From Tigriopus japonicus (taxonomy: Eukaryota > Arthropoda > Copepoda > Harpacticoida > Harpacticidae): a DNA stretch of 64,000 nucleotides. Each line of letters begins with the position of its first letter. The first letter of the stretch is position 1. Both the position numbers and the translations under genes were made by a program. Location of the stretch: assembly GCA_010645155.1 (NCBI GenBank), contig CM021319.1, positions 5,787,354-5,851,353 on the forward strand, in the 5' to 3' direction. This document shows, piece by piece, positions 1-11,700 of this stretch. The notes under the pieces are model-generated. The model had not been told where the DNA came from and searched no databases. It saw nothing but the letters and a program-made list of their open reading frames with translations.

Positions 1-1253
1 AGTTACTTATAGACCATTTGTGTATGAAAGGTTCAACCAGTCATGAACTAGGAACTCTGACATGTTCTTTGTGTTTGAAAAGAAATATTTCATTCACTAT
101 GTTAAAGAATTCTTTGGGTAGTTAATTTGCTTTTAGATCGGCCTGCTCCCGGTCAGGCAAAATCAAATCTGGCTTCCGACCAACGTCCATATCTCCAGAG
201 GTCCATGCCTAGTCACTTATTTTGGTATTGATGAAGATCACATAGATCTAGCAGAAATAAAATTAGGTGATGTGTTTGAAGTGATGGTAGGTTTCAATTC
301 CTGGATGTAGATAGTTCTTCTGAAGTTATAGAATTCCTGAACAGGACATAGGAAGTTCGTTTTCATATTTTCTTATTGTTTTCTTCTGTTTACAGACAAG
401 GCTCAAGATCAACTTGTACTTTGGTTTATTTAAAGAGCTCAGGTGTTGGTTTATAATTAGAGCAATCATTAAATATTTCCTCCTCAGAATGGTAGCCCAA
501 AAATATAAATAATATTTCGTTAGAAAAACATTAAAACTTAAAAGAAACTCTCTAAAGCACACCTACCTCTCCAAAGTTGGCAAGGCATCTTTGGCAAAAA
601 AATGTATTTCTTCTTCAAAATTTTAATGAATTGGCAATGACGTCAACACAGGGAAAAAGGTAATGTAAAGAATAAATAACAAAAAACCCTTTCATGCAAG
701 TCTTTTTTCAAGCAATGTTCACAATAAACTTATTGTCCAAGATTTGGCAAAGTATTGTCCCCCAAGATTATATTACTTTTGCAAGTGGGATCTACAATTT
801 TCCATACTTTTATTTAGTACTTTTTAGTACTTTTTGGGTTTTTGAGTCGTTAAAATTACAGCATTTTTGAAAAGTAGTGGCATTACACTTACTTTTTCGA
901 AAAAAGGAAGGAATTACTGTACTTTCGTTGCTTGTAATATCTTCACAATTGCCGTTCATTCTACCCAATATATCATCTTTTCCATTGAGCACTTTTGTGA
1001 GGTTGATATCAAGTCTTCAAAGAGTTCAAATTGAAAATTAAGTTATGAAAGCACTTTCAAACCAAATTAGAAGCTAAATTCTCCTTGTACTAGATAGTTA
1101 ACCGTGACTTTCGTCCTTAAATTAGCTTCGAATCTAACTTCCCATAAGATTCTAGATCCATGGGTATTAATGGTATCCCATTGTCATTACATTACGCTCT
1201 TTATTTCCAATCAAAACATTTGGTAACCGCTACTGGACTAAGGATTTTGAGAT
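1..1253. other. 3' flank of tafazzin, no gene seen
   Basis: AT-rich sequence downstream of the tafazzin stop. No open frame resembles a known protein. The stretch at about 800-950 belongs to an interspersed repeat that recurs at 39.54-40.36 kb and is listed separately. Nothing else in this stretch can be supported. Confidence 0.6.
800..950 (+). repeat. Interspersed repeat, copy 1 (short version)
   Basis: This stretch shares long near-identical runs with 39545-39635: the GTACTTTTTGGGTTTTT start and the TTACTTTTTCGAAAAAAGG segment. Its right part (ATTACTGTACTTTC..TTGTAAT) matches 40318-40350. It therefore looks like a copy in which the left and right ends of the 39.5-40.4 kb element are joined, with the middle missing. 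Superfamily not determined; no terminal target duplication was recognised. Confidence 0.6.
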
Positions 1254-4200
1254 TCAGTCGTGCTTGAAAGTGTTTCGGGCATGGAGGATCTCAGTCTCCT
1301 TTCTCAATTTCCGCACCGCGGCTTGGATGACATCCGTGATGACTTGTCGCCTCTCTTGGGCATCGGCATTGCGGGAATCAAGCTCATGGATGATGGGCTC
1401 TAATTCCACGGGCTCGCCCACGTTGATGGTGACCTTTTTCCCGAATCGCGGAATGTAGGGCTCGGAATTGGGCAGGATCTCATCCATACCGTAATGGTAA
1501 ATGGGTATGACGATGGGTAGGACCTTGCAATCCGAGATCAAACGCCCAACTCCCCACTTGAGACGGAGATCTATGTGTTTCGTGACATTGACTTTCCCCT
1601 CGGGATATAAATGAACCCATCGACCTTCGTTGAGCCGATCCACGCAAAAATCCATTCCTTCCTGATAAATGATAATATTATAGCGTAATGTTTAGTAAAG
1701 TTCGCACTCAATTTTAAGAAGGGGAAAGGAATAGTTGGGGGAAAAAGGAACTCTACCTGGAACACTCCGCCACCACGGACAATCGGGATACTTTTTCCGA
1801 GGGCGAAGAAGTTGCTGAGAAAGCGATTGGTAAAGCAGATGTCATGGGCAGCCAAGGCCCATCGCATGAGGTAAGAGTTGGTGAGGTGTTTGAAATCAAG
1901 CATGCCTAAAGAGATTGTAATGAGTATTTGTCAGAGAATGAGAAATGCAGGGGGAGGTTTGAGTGATCTCTTCAAAAATCTTATTGCGGGAGGATGAAAG
2001 AAGAGAAAAGGCTTGTTCATCAATGTAAGAATCTGGGCAGTGGAAGGGTTTTCGCATTTTACATACTGCCTTTATGACTTAGATGCTATGAAAAATGTCG
2101 AATTGCAAGTTTGGACATGTTTACTCTGTTTTGCAAGAAAATGCAAATTTTATTCTCTTAATTAAAAAATAGCAAGCACCTCAAAAGACTTTTGATATTG
2201 AAGAGTAACAAGCACAAAACACGACATTTTCTTTGGTACCTTAATGGTTTTGGAGTTTGACCATACAAATCAGTGCTTGTACTAGCAAACTTGACATGTA
2301 ATTGATTTAACAATTGTAGTAATCGAAAAGGGTTGTGATACTTGCTGGTTATTGAAATAGAATATATTTCTCAGTATTTGGGTTCTTTATGTATTTTGTA
2401 TGGATGTAGAATGTATTTTGGGTTCATTATGGGAAAGCTCTATTGAAAAATGGTTTATTCATTTATTTTCCTCAATTTACCGAAGTGCATGTGAAAGATT
2501 CTACGCTCATTCAATGGAACAGTTCATTGTTATGATGTAACAACAAATGAACTTTGCAAGCCTCATTAAATACCATTAAAAAAGGGATTCCTTAGAACCT
2601 ACTTTTTGTGCAATTTCTAGTGCATTTTTTGCCGTTTTTTGTGCAATTTGTCCTTCTTTTTGTGCAATAAAATGACATCCTTGTTAATGAAAGTAAGTAA
2701 GGAAAAAAAACTAAAGTCAACTGTCTTACCTGCAAGTTATCAAGGGACCTCTAAGGACAAACTTCAACTGTTGAAAATTTGTGAATCTCTGTTCAGTTAA
2801 AAAAATATGTCATTGTCCGAGAACTTTTTGAGTTACGTACACACGGTCCTTGGGACATATAAATCTTCTGATATCAACTCAATATTGTCTCAATATATAC
2901 TCAATATACAACTCAAAGTTGTATTGTAATACAAGTCATTGTATTACAGGAGGCAAGTGAAACAATAAAGAAGAGCTTTGATTTACATTTTTTTATGTGA
3001 AGGCTATTTGTAAGTATGAGCATATTTTCAATCCAGAGTCAAAAACACAAAGTTAGCCTGAGAAAAAATGATAAGCATAAGCCCCCCATACCAAGTCAAA
3101 TATGTTATAGAGCTAGCTAGATACGTACATGAAGTCTTAAAAAGGGTTCAGAGTTCTTTACAACTGAAATTTAATCATATCTGCCAAAGTATATTTTTCT
3201 CTGACGTGTTTTTGAGCTTTTGAAAATCTTTTTTTTCCGATGCACCATAAATTTTTGGACACCCCATAGTTTAGATTAACACCGTGGCGAAAATGTACCC
3301 TTTTCGGTTTTTATCTGACCTCTCTCTTGGTTTTTCTTTCTCTTTCTACAAATACCTTTCATACATTCCAAAGGGTCCTGAATGGTTCCGAACAATAAAC
3401 AATACAAAAAGTATAATCTGTGCACCGAGCATACCTGATGACTAGGGACGGGCAGAAAGTGCAAATAATCTTACCCTTTTAGTTATCAAAAGTTGCAAAA
3501 AAATGTGCCCAAAAGTGCAAAACAAAGTGCAGAAAAATATTGAAAGTGCAAATAAATGTCAAAAAAGAGCAAATAAATGTCGAAGAAAGAGCAAATAAAT
3601 GTCAAAAAGAGCAAAGAAGTGACAAAAAAGAGCAAATAACTTGCATTTGGACTTAAAACGTCATTCATGGAGTACCCACGGCTCCTAATTGAGCAGGAGA
3701 AGTCATTTACAAGTTCTAAAGACATTTGAGACTAGTTTGAGGTGAAGAGAAAATGCCCCACAAGTACTATAGAGTTCTATTAATTAGGTCACTAGCAAAA
3801 AGGATGTAAAGTCATGAAAAATACTCTAGTCAAAAATCTTCTGAATTTTTCATTCCTAAGGTAGTCTCGTGGATGTATGTACCTAAAATATTGTCAAAAT
3901 ATATTTAGCAATTGTTTTAAATGGCTTTACATCATTACGTTGTCGTCCTTCAAGTTGTTCAAAAATAGACATTGATAATTGAACAGAAAAATACCCACGG
4001 GTGCCTAACAATTGCATCAAGAAAATAGTCATAAATGTGTTTTAAGCATGGTTTTAGTGACATTACTTCAATATTTGGCCCATGGCCTAATTACCAGAAC
4101 TCAATTTCAAATGTAGCATTCATTGTCTCATCACATCAAAACTGTTCTCAAATACTTTAGGAACTTAAAAGCAATATCTCCAAGTCAATTAAACAATGTG

Positions 4201-5302
4201 TACTGCTACATTGATGTATCCTTAGCTTGGTTATTTTAAGTTTATAACGGCCTTTTTTAGAAGTAGCAATCTTTGTAGGCGGCAAACCTAATTCTGCAAT
4301 CTATATTGTTTGTAGATCCTTCCTTTACCATAACATGAGTTTCTTTAGGTTTGCTTTTTGTTGGTTGCATGCAATGAGATTCTTTTGTCTATTCTTTAGT
4401 TTAGTAAACAGGATGTTATAGTTAAAGCCAAGATGGTGAATGAAGTGTGAGGTTTGCGTCTGAAATGCACATATTTCTTCAAGGTGCTAAGAATGGTTGA
4501 TTGCAAATGCAAGCTTTTTCGACTAGTTCAAAATTTGTTCTTCTTGAAACTAAAAATTCTTTTAAAGCCACTACATTTTCTTAAATAATTGTCAATTTTG
4601 GCCAAAAACGTAAATAAAAAGTGCAAATAAAGGTGAAAAGTGCAAAAGTGCAGAAAAATGGGTTTATGTTACCAAAAATCTTTTTACACTATTTGCCCGT
4701 CCCTACTGATGACAGATCTTGATATTGTGTAACGTGAAGAATATCTTGTTTGGTGTTGAATCTACATTTTCGAACCATTACGCGCACCTCCACTCAGTAA
4801 TATAAAATATGTGCAAATTTCTTAGAAGAGCCCCTCAAGAAAGAGCATACTTTGAGCACCCCTAAATGTTCACGAAGCAATCTTATCATTAATTTGAGAA
4901 TTTGTTAATAGGCGTATTTCAAAGGTGTGCATTACCTGATAGATAAAAGTCAACTCAGGAATCTGCAAGGGTTTCTCAAATGATATTGATGTTTCTGTCT
5001 GTTTTAGCCTGTTCCCATTGCTTTAAAATAAATCCTTGAATTAGCCTATTCTAGCAAGTTTTTGCTCTTGCACTTCAAGACCACATATTTGTGGATTCTC
5101 GATCTCATCGAATCAAAACCAGGATATTAATCTGAATGGTCTTCGCTCAGAACTACACCCGAGGTCTTCTGATTACCCCATATCAGTGGTTCATCCATGC
5201 AGGAATGGTGGTTAGCCACGGTGATGACGGGTACTTCTTTGGGACGATCCTCCAGAACCTGAATAAGCCGTTCGCGGTTGTGGATCCATACTGTGTTGAA
5301 AT
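1254..5302 (-). CDS. TAFAZZIN: Tafazzin, cardiolipin/phospholipid-lysophospholipid transacylase (5' exon(s) not located)
   Basis: Mitochondrial monolysocardiolipin acyltransferase/transacylase that remodels cardiolipin. Three exons are visible on the minus strand: 5302-5177, 1905-1757 and 1661-1254. The junctions are GT-AG and keep frame: TGG-G|gtaatc joins tttag|GC-ATG, and TTC-CAG|gtagag joins tttatcag|GAA-GGA. The first carries the acyltransferase HX4D motif (N-H-H-S-C-M-D-E). The second has the MRW..AHDICFT block. The third holds WVHLYPEGKVN and the PRFGKK region. These give about 226 residues against roughly 260-290 in animal tafazzins. The missing part is the N-terminal membrane segment; its exon should lie upstream of 5302, and none is convincing before the neighbouring gene at 5663. 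The large intron (1906-5176) holds a hAT element and another repeat. Family identification is firm; the 5' structure is open. Confidence 0.9.
1930..2165 (+). repeat. Interspersed repeat, copy 2 (internal part)
   Basis: Within the tafazzin intron. It aligns almost base for base with 39641-39859, from GCAGGGGGAGGTTT through GATGAAAGAAGAGAAAAGGC to GTCGAATTGCAAGTTTGGACA. The first ~70 bases also match, inverted, 40245-40317 on the far side of the N gap. It is the middle of the element whose ends are seen at 800-950. Confidence 0.75.
2411..2483 (+). repeat. Short interspersed repeat shared with 52.56 kb
   Basis: The block TGTATTTTGGGTTCATT followed by a (G)AAAGGCTCTA-like run and CATT..TTTTCCTCAATTT recurs at 52562-52635. 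About 70 bases align with scattered substitutions. The second copy lies inside the mariner-like element at 52090-52839. Origin unknown. Confidence 0.5.
3443..4705. mobile_element. Non-autonomous hAT transposon, 1263 bp
   Basis: Starts TAGGGACGGGCA and ends with its exact inverse TGCCCGTCCCTA. It is flanked on both sides by CTGATGAC (3435-3442 and 4706-4713), an 8-bp target-site duplication typical of hAT elements. No transposase reading frame is present. The left subterminal region (about 3500-3650) is an imperfect ~20-bp tandem array built on GTGCAAATAAATGTC, and the same motif reappears near the right end (4618-4660). The insertion lies in the long tafazzin intron. Confidence 0.9.
3500..3650 (+). 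repeat. Subterminal minisatellite of the 3443 hAT element
   Basis: Several imperfect ~20-bp units of the form GAGCAAATAAATGTCAAAAA. The GCAAATAA core also appears at bases 18-26 of the element's own left end, so the array looks like amplified terminal sequence rather than an unrelated satellite. Confidence 0.75.
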
Positions 5303-5662
5303 CTGCAAACAAGCGATGTCTTAGTTCACGCTGGAGTCTCTCAACCCATTTTTTCTAGCTTCCCTAGGATTTCGACGCAGAAATGAAACAAGATCACCAA
5401 GCTTAATTAGGTCAGTTCAGAGATTGTACTTTCACATCGTGGTTCACAGTCGTGGCTATATTAGACATAGTAGTACAGCTCAAATGGGTGTCATCGCAAA
5501 AATATGTGTAATGGGAGTATATAATTTTTGGGCAAAGAAGTAGAATAAGAATGGATCTGCATGAGAAGCATTCGGTGTTCACGAACAAAATATCTTGTTG
5601 AGACAGAGGACAGAACGTACGTAGACCAAGGAGGCGCAAACAACACTCAAACACGCTTGATT
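5303..5662. other. Spacer between tafazzin and the CP2-type factor
   Basis: Should contain the 3' UTR of the minus-strand transcription factor and perhaps the missing first exon(s) and promoter of tafazzin. I could not find a frame matching a tafazzin N-terminus here. Confidence 0.4.
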
Positions 5663-8600
5663 TCACTTGTGCGAATTCGACGTCGAGGACGCCGCTGAAG
5701 TAGGAGGAGGAGCAGATTGTTGATGAGAAATGTGCTGCGGATTGTTCGAACGGGACTGCGACGGATGGTGATGATGTTGACTCAGGGACGAGGAATGGAT
5801 TTGGTTGGATCCACGCATAGAATATTCTCCCTCCGCCATTGCCGAAGACCCGTTGTAGTAGAGATCGCGTTTGTCCATCCTGTCCAATGATCCGGTGACG
5901 TTCTCAAAGATCACTTCACATTCGTGATCGTTGGTCCGGATTGTAAAATGCATTACCGTTTCTGGTTTAAAGTACTCGATTAAGGAGTCGGTTAAGCCAA
6001 CCAAGATCCCACGGGGACCAAACAGGAAGGCCTTGGCAAACACGTTGTGTTCCACGCCGATCATGTTGCAAAATCGGAGCATCATTTCCCGGACAGTCAA
6101 CTCCTCCAAAAAGAGGGCGTGATACTCGTTGGATCCCTTTTCTGCGACGTACAAAGAGGTTCGAGGAGCAACAGGAGTCATGTGCAAGTCGTTGAAGAGG
6201 CGAATACCCTCAGTGGTGCCACAAATATCCATTAGCTCTTCTCGCATCAATCGCATCATATCGCGACCGTTGAAGTTTTTGAAATTGCCGATATAATTGT
6301 TGTAGCGATTCTTACTGAGCCATTGCATCACACCCTCACAAGAGGCATGCACGGAGAGTGCATTCTTGCAATGAGATGTTTTATCCACCAAAGTGGAGGC
6401 CCCTTCGAGACATTCGGCCTGAGTCTCAGTCATATCAGAAGGGGACGGTTCGCCGGCCACCATGGAATTGGAAGGCGGACCAGAGCCTTCTTTCATATTA
6501 ACCGTGCCAGTGGGAGAGGCGGATCTTGAAGCCGAGGACGGAGGTACATAAATATTCTCCACACTAAGCTCATTGAGCACAGTGCAGTCGTACGAGGGAG
6601 CAAACTTCTCCTGCTCTGTTTGTGGCCGTTTACTGATCTTGTCTCGATCCTGTTTATGTTTGCGGTCGGCTCCTTTTAGCTTAAACACTTGGAGAATGCA
6701 GCCCGCAGCGTGAAGTCGAACATCACCTTCCGGGTCAAATGTTTCCACTTGAAGCCGAAATGGCACACCTTTCTCTCCACCGTGCTTTTTGGGCGTGAAT
6801 TCAGTGCTTATGCAATTTACTTTGATAAAGATCCCAGTCTCTCGAGTGGGATCCCACTTGAAGCTGACAGCATTAAGTTGCATGGAATCCTGCTCCGGTT
6901 CGATAGCTCCGAAGCTCAGAGGCAAATCGATCTCGAGGATACGTTCTCCTGGGTGAGAGTTCTTCCATTCCAAGATCTGTTCGGCCTCCATGTACTGAAG
7001 ACGACGTTCATGGAAACAAATTCGCATCACGCATTTGAGGTTCTTCCGTCTGAATGCGGACAAATCGCCCAGCTTCTTCAACCTTAATTCATAGGCTTGT
7101 CCCTGATTCAGATAGGTGATGGACGGCTCGTTTAGTTTTGTGGCAAGAGACGTGGAGGCCGCCAAGATGTACTGAAATCGATTCATATCTTCTCCCTGTG
7201 CCATGGTGTCGTTCAGATTTTCGAATTTTTCGATCTTGGTAACGTGAATGTTGGACGAGGACACGGAGGTGGGGATACCATTGGAGGGGGCCATGGCTGG
7301 ATGAGGGATCGTACCGGTGAACTTGGTGTTCTGCAGTGGCAAAATGACTTTCTGACTTCGCCCCGAGGTGCTGTTTCGTCTCTCTAGGGAGCTCTTGGTT
7401 GCGCTGGGCAGTCTTTGCGATAGCATGCTCGATGCCGCCAGATTTGGATTCGAACTACTCAAATTGGACCCCGAACTTGAGTTGGATCCACCTCCAACTG
7501 CGCCCGCATTAGTCTGGGATGCGAATTTGCCAAACGCACTCATATTCTTATCACCTCCTTCAGTTTTTAATATGACATGAGGGGTACCATCTCGGGATCC
7601 ATCGCNNNNNNNNNNNNNNNNNNNNNNNNNNNNNNNNNNNNNNNNNNNNNNNNNNNNNNNNNNNNNNNNNNNNNNNNNNNNNNNNNNNNNNNNNNNNNNN
7701 NNNNNNNNNNNNNNNNNNNNNNNNNATCACCTCCTTCAGTTTTCAATATGACATGAGGCGTACCATCTCGGGATCCATCGCGTGACACTGACCCCGTGAA
7801 GGTTTTGGGCCCGTTCACGACGATCTCACCGTCATCTGGACTATCCGGCAAATGCGCCTCATCGTTGGACAAGTCTAACGCGCCAAAGTTTTGAGGTGCT
7901 CTGCTGTTGGAACCTGAGCTAGGCTCTTCCTTGAATCGTCCAGGTGGGCTGTGTTCGCCGTGATGATCACCTTTGAAGATATGGCTGCTACTGATGCTGA
8001 GATTAGGCAAGGCCAAAAGAGCCTCACTCATAGAGTAATTTGCACTGGATATGTCCACGCCTAAGCCGGAAAGACTATCTTCGAAATTGGTGGCCAGATT
8101 GTCGTCAATGTCGGAAATAATTTGAGCGTTGCTAGGGGAGAGCGGAATTTTTCGATGAGGCGTGGAATGGTGTCCGGAGGCCCCCAAGTGACCTCCCTCA
8201 CTGTACTGATGGTGATGATGATCCTCTTCGTCGGCATAACCCGATTGGCTGCATTGAGGCGTATGGAGAGCGAACTCATGTTCATCATCATCATTGGAAC
8301 CTCGTCGCAGATAGGGAGGTCGCATGTTGACGTTGTGCTTGCCACCACCCAAAGTACCACCTTGCTCCAAGAACTTTCGTTTACGACTGGCCAGAATCGA
8401 TACGGATGGGACTCCCATCATGCCACTAGCTCCGTTGCTTAAGTGCATCGCGCTGAGGAAGGAGAACAGATCCGAATCTTGGCTGTGGGAATTATGGGAC
8501 CCCGAAGGTCCAGCGGCGCCATTTCCCGGAGATGATCCCAAGGCCGGGGACAAGTCCTCTTTGTCTTTGGGCCCCCCCGGTCCCTGGTTTGTACCCATGT

Positions 8601-8688
8601 TTGATGGGGACGAAGAAGAGGTTTTCGAGTGGCTACTCGGCGATGACCCTTTTCTGTTGACTGCGGGGGAGACTGATGAAGAGGACAT
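5663..8688 (-). CDS. TFCP2: CP2/LSF-type Grainyhead-family transcription factor, interrupted by an N gap
   Basis: Sequence-specific nuclear DNA-binding factor. The downstream part (7600-5663) carries the Grh/CP2 DNA-binding fold with LTYLNQGQ-like, HERRLQY, CISTEFTPKKHGGEKGVPFR and KGADRK blocks. It then has a SAM-like segment (QWLSKNRYNNYIGNFKNFNG) and a C-terminal dimerisation region (YHALFLEELTV). The SAM-like and C-terminal parts place it with TFCP2/LBP1 (Drosophila gemini) rather than Grainyhead itself. The upstream part (8688-7726) is a Ser/Gly/His-rich N-terminal region. Both parts are in one frame across the gap: one ends ..TPHVILKTEGGD and the other begins ..DGTPHVILKTEGGDKNMSAFG. 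Removing the gap plus one duplicate copy would give about 949 residues in a single exon. The ATG at 8688 is the first in a usable context; an upstream coding exon is possible. The C-terminus is His/Gln/Ser-rich. Confidence 0.9.
7550..7781. other. Assembly gap flanked by duplicated coding sequence
   Basis: 120 N (7606-7725) lie between two copies of the same 56 bases (7550-7605 and 7726-7781). The copies differ at two positions, both synonymous in the CP2-factor frame (a Leu and a Thr codon). This is what unmerged haplotype ends look like, so the gap probably represents no missing sequence. Confidence 0.8.
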
Positions 8689-8760
8689 GATGAAGGCGGG
8701 CGAAACAGGTCGACGGCCTAATGGGGAGGCATGAGGGACTGCGACACTAGTCAATATCAA

Positions 8761-11700
8761 TCGGGGCCACTCACTCCCAATAGTGAGCTAATCGCTCTGG
8801 GTGAGTTCGTTGCCCCAAGTGCTCTTCTGATAACTCAAACAAATCAAACGATCAACCCCACTGTGTGGGAGGTGATGAAACAGCGATGCTGGCTAGCGTG
8901 GGTTGTCGGTTATGAATTTCTCGTCACTCTCGGCCAAGACAGGGGAGCGCAAAAGCCGCTTGACCACTTCAGGGTGGACCGGACTAGGTGATAGACCACT
9001 CACTCAGTTGTCAGTCAGTCAGTCGATCCCTTCCCAATCACTAGCTCACGCACTTCTTTCGCCGTGCCTCCTCCTCCTCCGCCTCCTCCTGGGATTAGGA
9101 GTTGTCTCTCTGAGAACGACATACGCACACAAACAGATACATAAACAGGTCGTGGCGACGACGTTGACGTCGAGATCGTCACGAATCTTCCGCTCGGAAA
9201 CTAGCCAACCACTATTACCACTCTAATAGCATCATCATCATTAGCATCATCTTTATCATCAATCGTTAGGTCATAATCCGCTCCAACTACTCTTGGGAGT
9301 CCAACGCATCTCATTCACTAGGTAACACACACGGATTGGTCAAGAAACGACCCATTAGCAGCTCAGAGGATACGTACAGCGAAGGAAGAGTCGAGATAGC
9401 ACGCCCACCGACGACACGGTCAAGGCCGACACGCCTTGCCAGACACGCGTGGACTCACTCGGACGAGGTGAGGTCAAATCAGCCGGGAACAGGTGTCGGC
9501 AAGAGTACAGATGAGCCGCCGTTGTTTTTGTTGTTGATGTCGAAGCCTTGTCAGTCCCGGGAGGCACAACCTCACTACGCCCGTCCCGATTGGGACCCGG
9601 AGAGCTCATGGGCAACCTGCAACGGGACACCACATTCCGGATCAACGCTCACAACGATGGACCGCCCAGGACTCTGTCTGAGTGGTGACAAGCGACAATC
9701 CAATCAGCAAAAAACAAGAACGGGTTGGAATGCGGGCGGGCCAGGGCAAAATAGGAGGGAGTCGGGGAGCTACTTAGGACTATAGTGAGCGAGTGAGCAA
9801 TCAGGAAGGAAGGAACGAACGAAGGAAGGAAGAGGGATCACTTACGTACGTACGTACCTTGTCAACGTACGTACTTCAGTCAGGACTCGATCACTCGATA
9901 GAAAATCAGTTAGTTCGTCCGTTTATTCATACGACACTCACTCGTTGATGGCCGTCGTTGTGGTTGTTGTTGTTGGTGGTGCTCCTGTGGTTGTTGTGGT
10001 GGTAGCCAGCCAGGAGCTCCGATTAGAGTATTCAGGCAGAGACACGATCGAGCGAAGATCGACTTACTAGCTGGCTGACTGACTGGCTAGGTAGCTTGCT
10101 CGATAGCTTACTACTTCTCCTCAGAAAAACGAGTAGAGGGCAGCTCGACGACTTGACAACAAAGACGCAAAAGAGGAGCGAACAAGCGAGCAAGCAAGCA
10201 TGGATGGATGGATGGATAGCAGAGAGAGGACCACGTCCAAAACGAGCCACCAACAGAAAGGGTCAATGGAGGACGAAGGCCACCGGATCGAGAGGCGGGG
10301 ACAATGCGGGTCCAATCAGGAAGGCCTCAGGCAGGGATGCCACCCGTTGTCACTGCGGCTACGAGCGTGTCAATTGGGTTTCTCTAGGGTTTCTTTGTGG
10401 CTTTCTGGCTCTGCTGGAGGAATATGTATGATGTATGTATTGTGTGTACTGCTGCACGTCGTTCGAGGTATTGAGTATGCGCTCCCTCGTTCGTTTAGGC
10501 ACGCCCGGCCTCGCGTACTCCATCCTTGCTCGCACTCGTCGTCTACACACACACTACAAACAGGCTAGCTATTTTTTTCTGACCAATTTTAGGCCCAAAG
10601 AAATGGCGTTCTTGAGTCAAGCTGGCTATGATGCTAATCATCATGTTCCTCGGGGGCCGAGCTAGTCATAATTGTACTTTTAAAATCAGGTTCCACCTGT
10701 CATGGTGCACATTGAGTAAGGATTCGAATTCTTTTAGTTTATGCGTGTAATTTTAGGATCATTAATATCAAGCCAAATAGCGCGGCTTGGTCGTCCAAAC
10801 TGGCTAGCCTGAAAGGCCTGATTTTCTTGCCTTTTCTGCCATTGGAGCGAGCAAGTTTTCGAACATGGCGGAGGGCCAATGACGATTGTAATGTAGAGAT
10901 TGTCCCCTGTATGCATGCACTGGAGACACGCCAAGCGCCGCCAGATTCGGTCACGGACAACAAACTCGTTCTCCGAGTTCCCATTGTCCATGTGACGAAT
11001 GTCAGGTGGGTGGGTGGACACGGTTTAAAACGTCGAAAAGCGGGATCTTCGCGTCTCTCGACCCGTGACTTACTCGGTTTGGCTACTGGAGAAAAAGATG
11101 AATATGCCTCTGAGCACTCGCTACGCGGGCACCCTGTTGTTAGGTTGTTACTAATGTAAATGTCAGATGGATGGAGGAGAGTGGACTACTTTTTTGTGGT
11201 CTTCTCTATTTTTTGTTCTTGACTCTTGATGATCGAGCTTGGCACAAACAGGCCCGATTGTTTCTCAAGTGCTTATCGGAAAAAGGGCGGATGAATCATC
11301 GGATCAATGCTGGAGTTGGCCGAGCGAATCGTCGCCATAACCTTCCTTCATGCAGGTTTTTGGATCAAAAGATTAGGGTTGCGCTGCCTCCGCATCCAAC
11401 ATCCAATAAATAAATACCTGTCTTTTTGGCACAATGTCGTGAGATGACACGGCGTCATTAGCCTCTAATGCATGTGGTGCACAAGGTTAAAAGCCATCAT
11501 CATGAGAGAGTCCTAGTAAGCTCAATAACTAACAGGTTTTCTTCGGGGCGAGTTTATGGACCATCACAACTACCACATTTATTCAGAACGCACGATCGTG
11601 ATAAGCCCTAATCCTGTCACGTCACATGTTAAAACAACATACTACCATGTTTATTGGGGGTCTAAGTCTCATTTAATGATTGATGTTAGGACGCGGACAC

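Noticed and set aside
8061..8734. Open frames on both strands within the CP2-type factor exon
   Set aside because: Shadows of the real minus-strand frame, which is GC-rich and low in stops.
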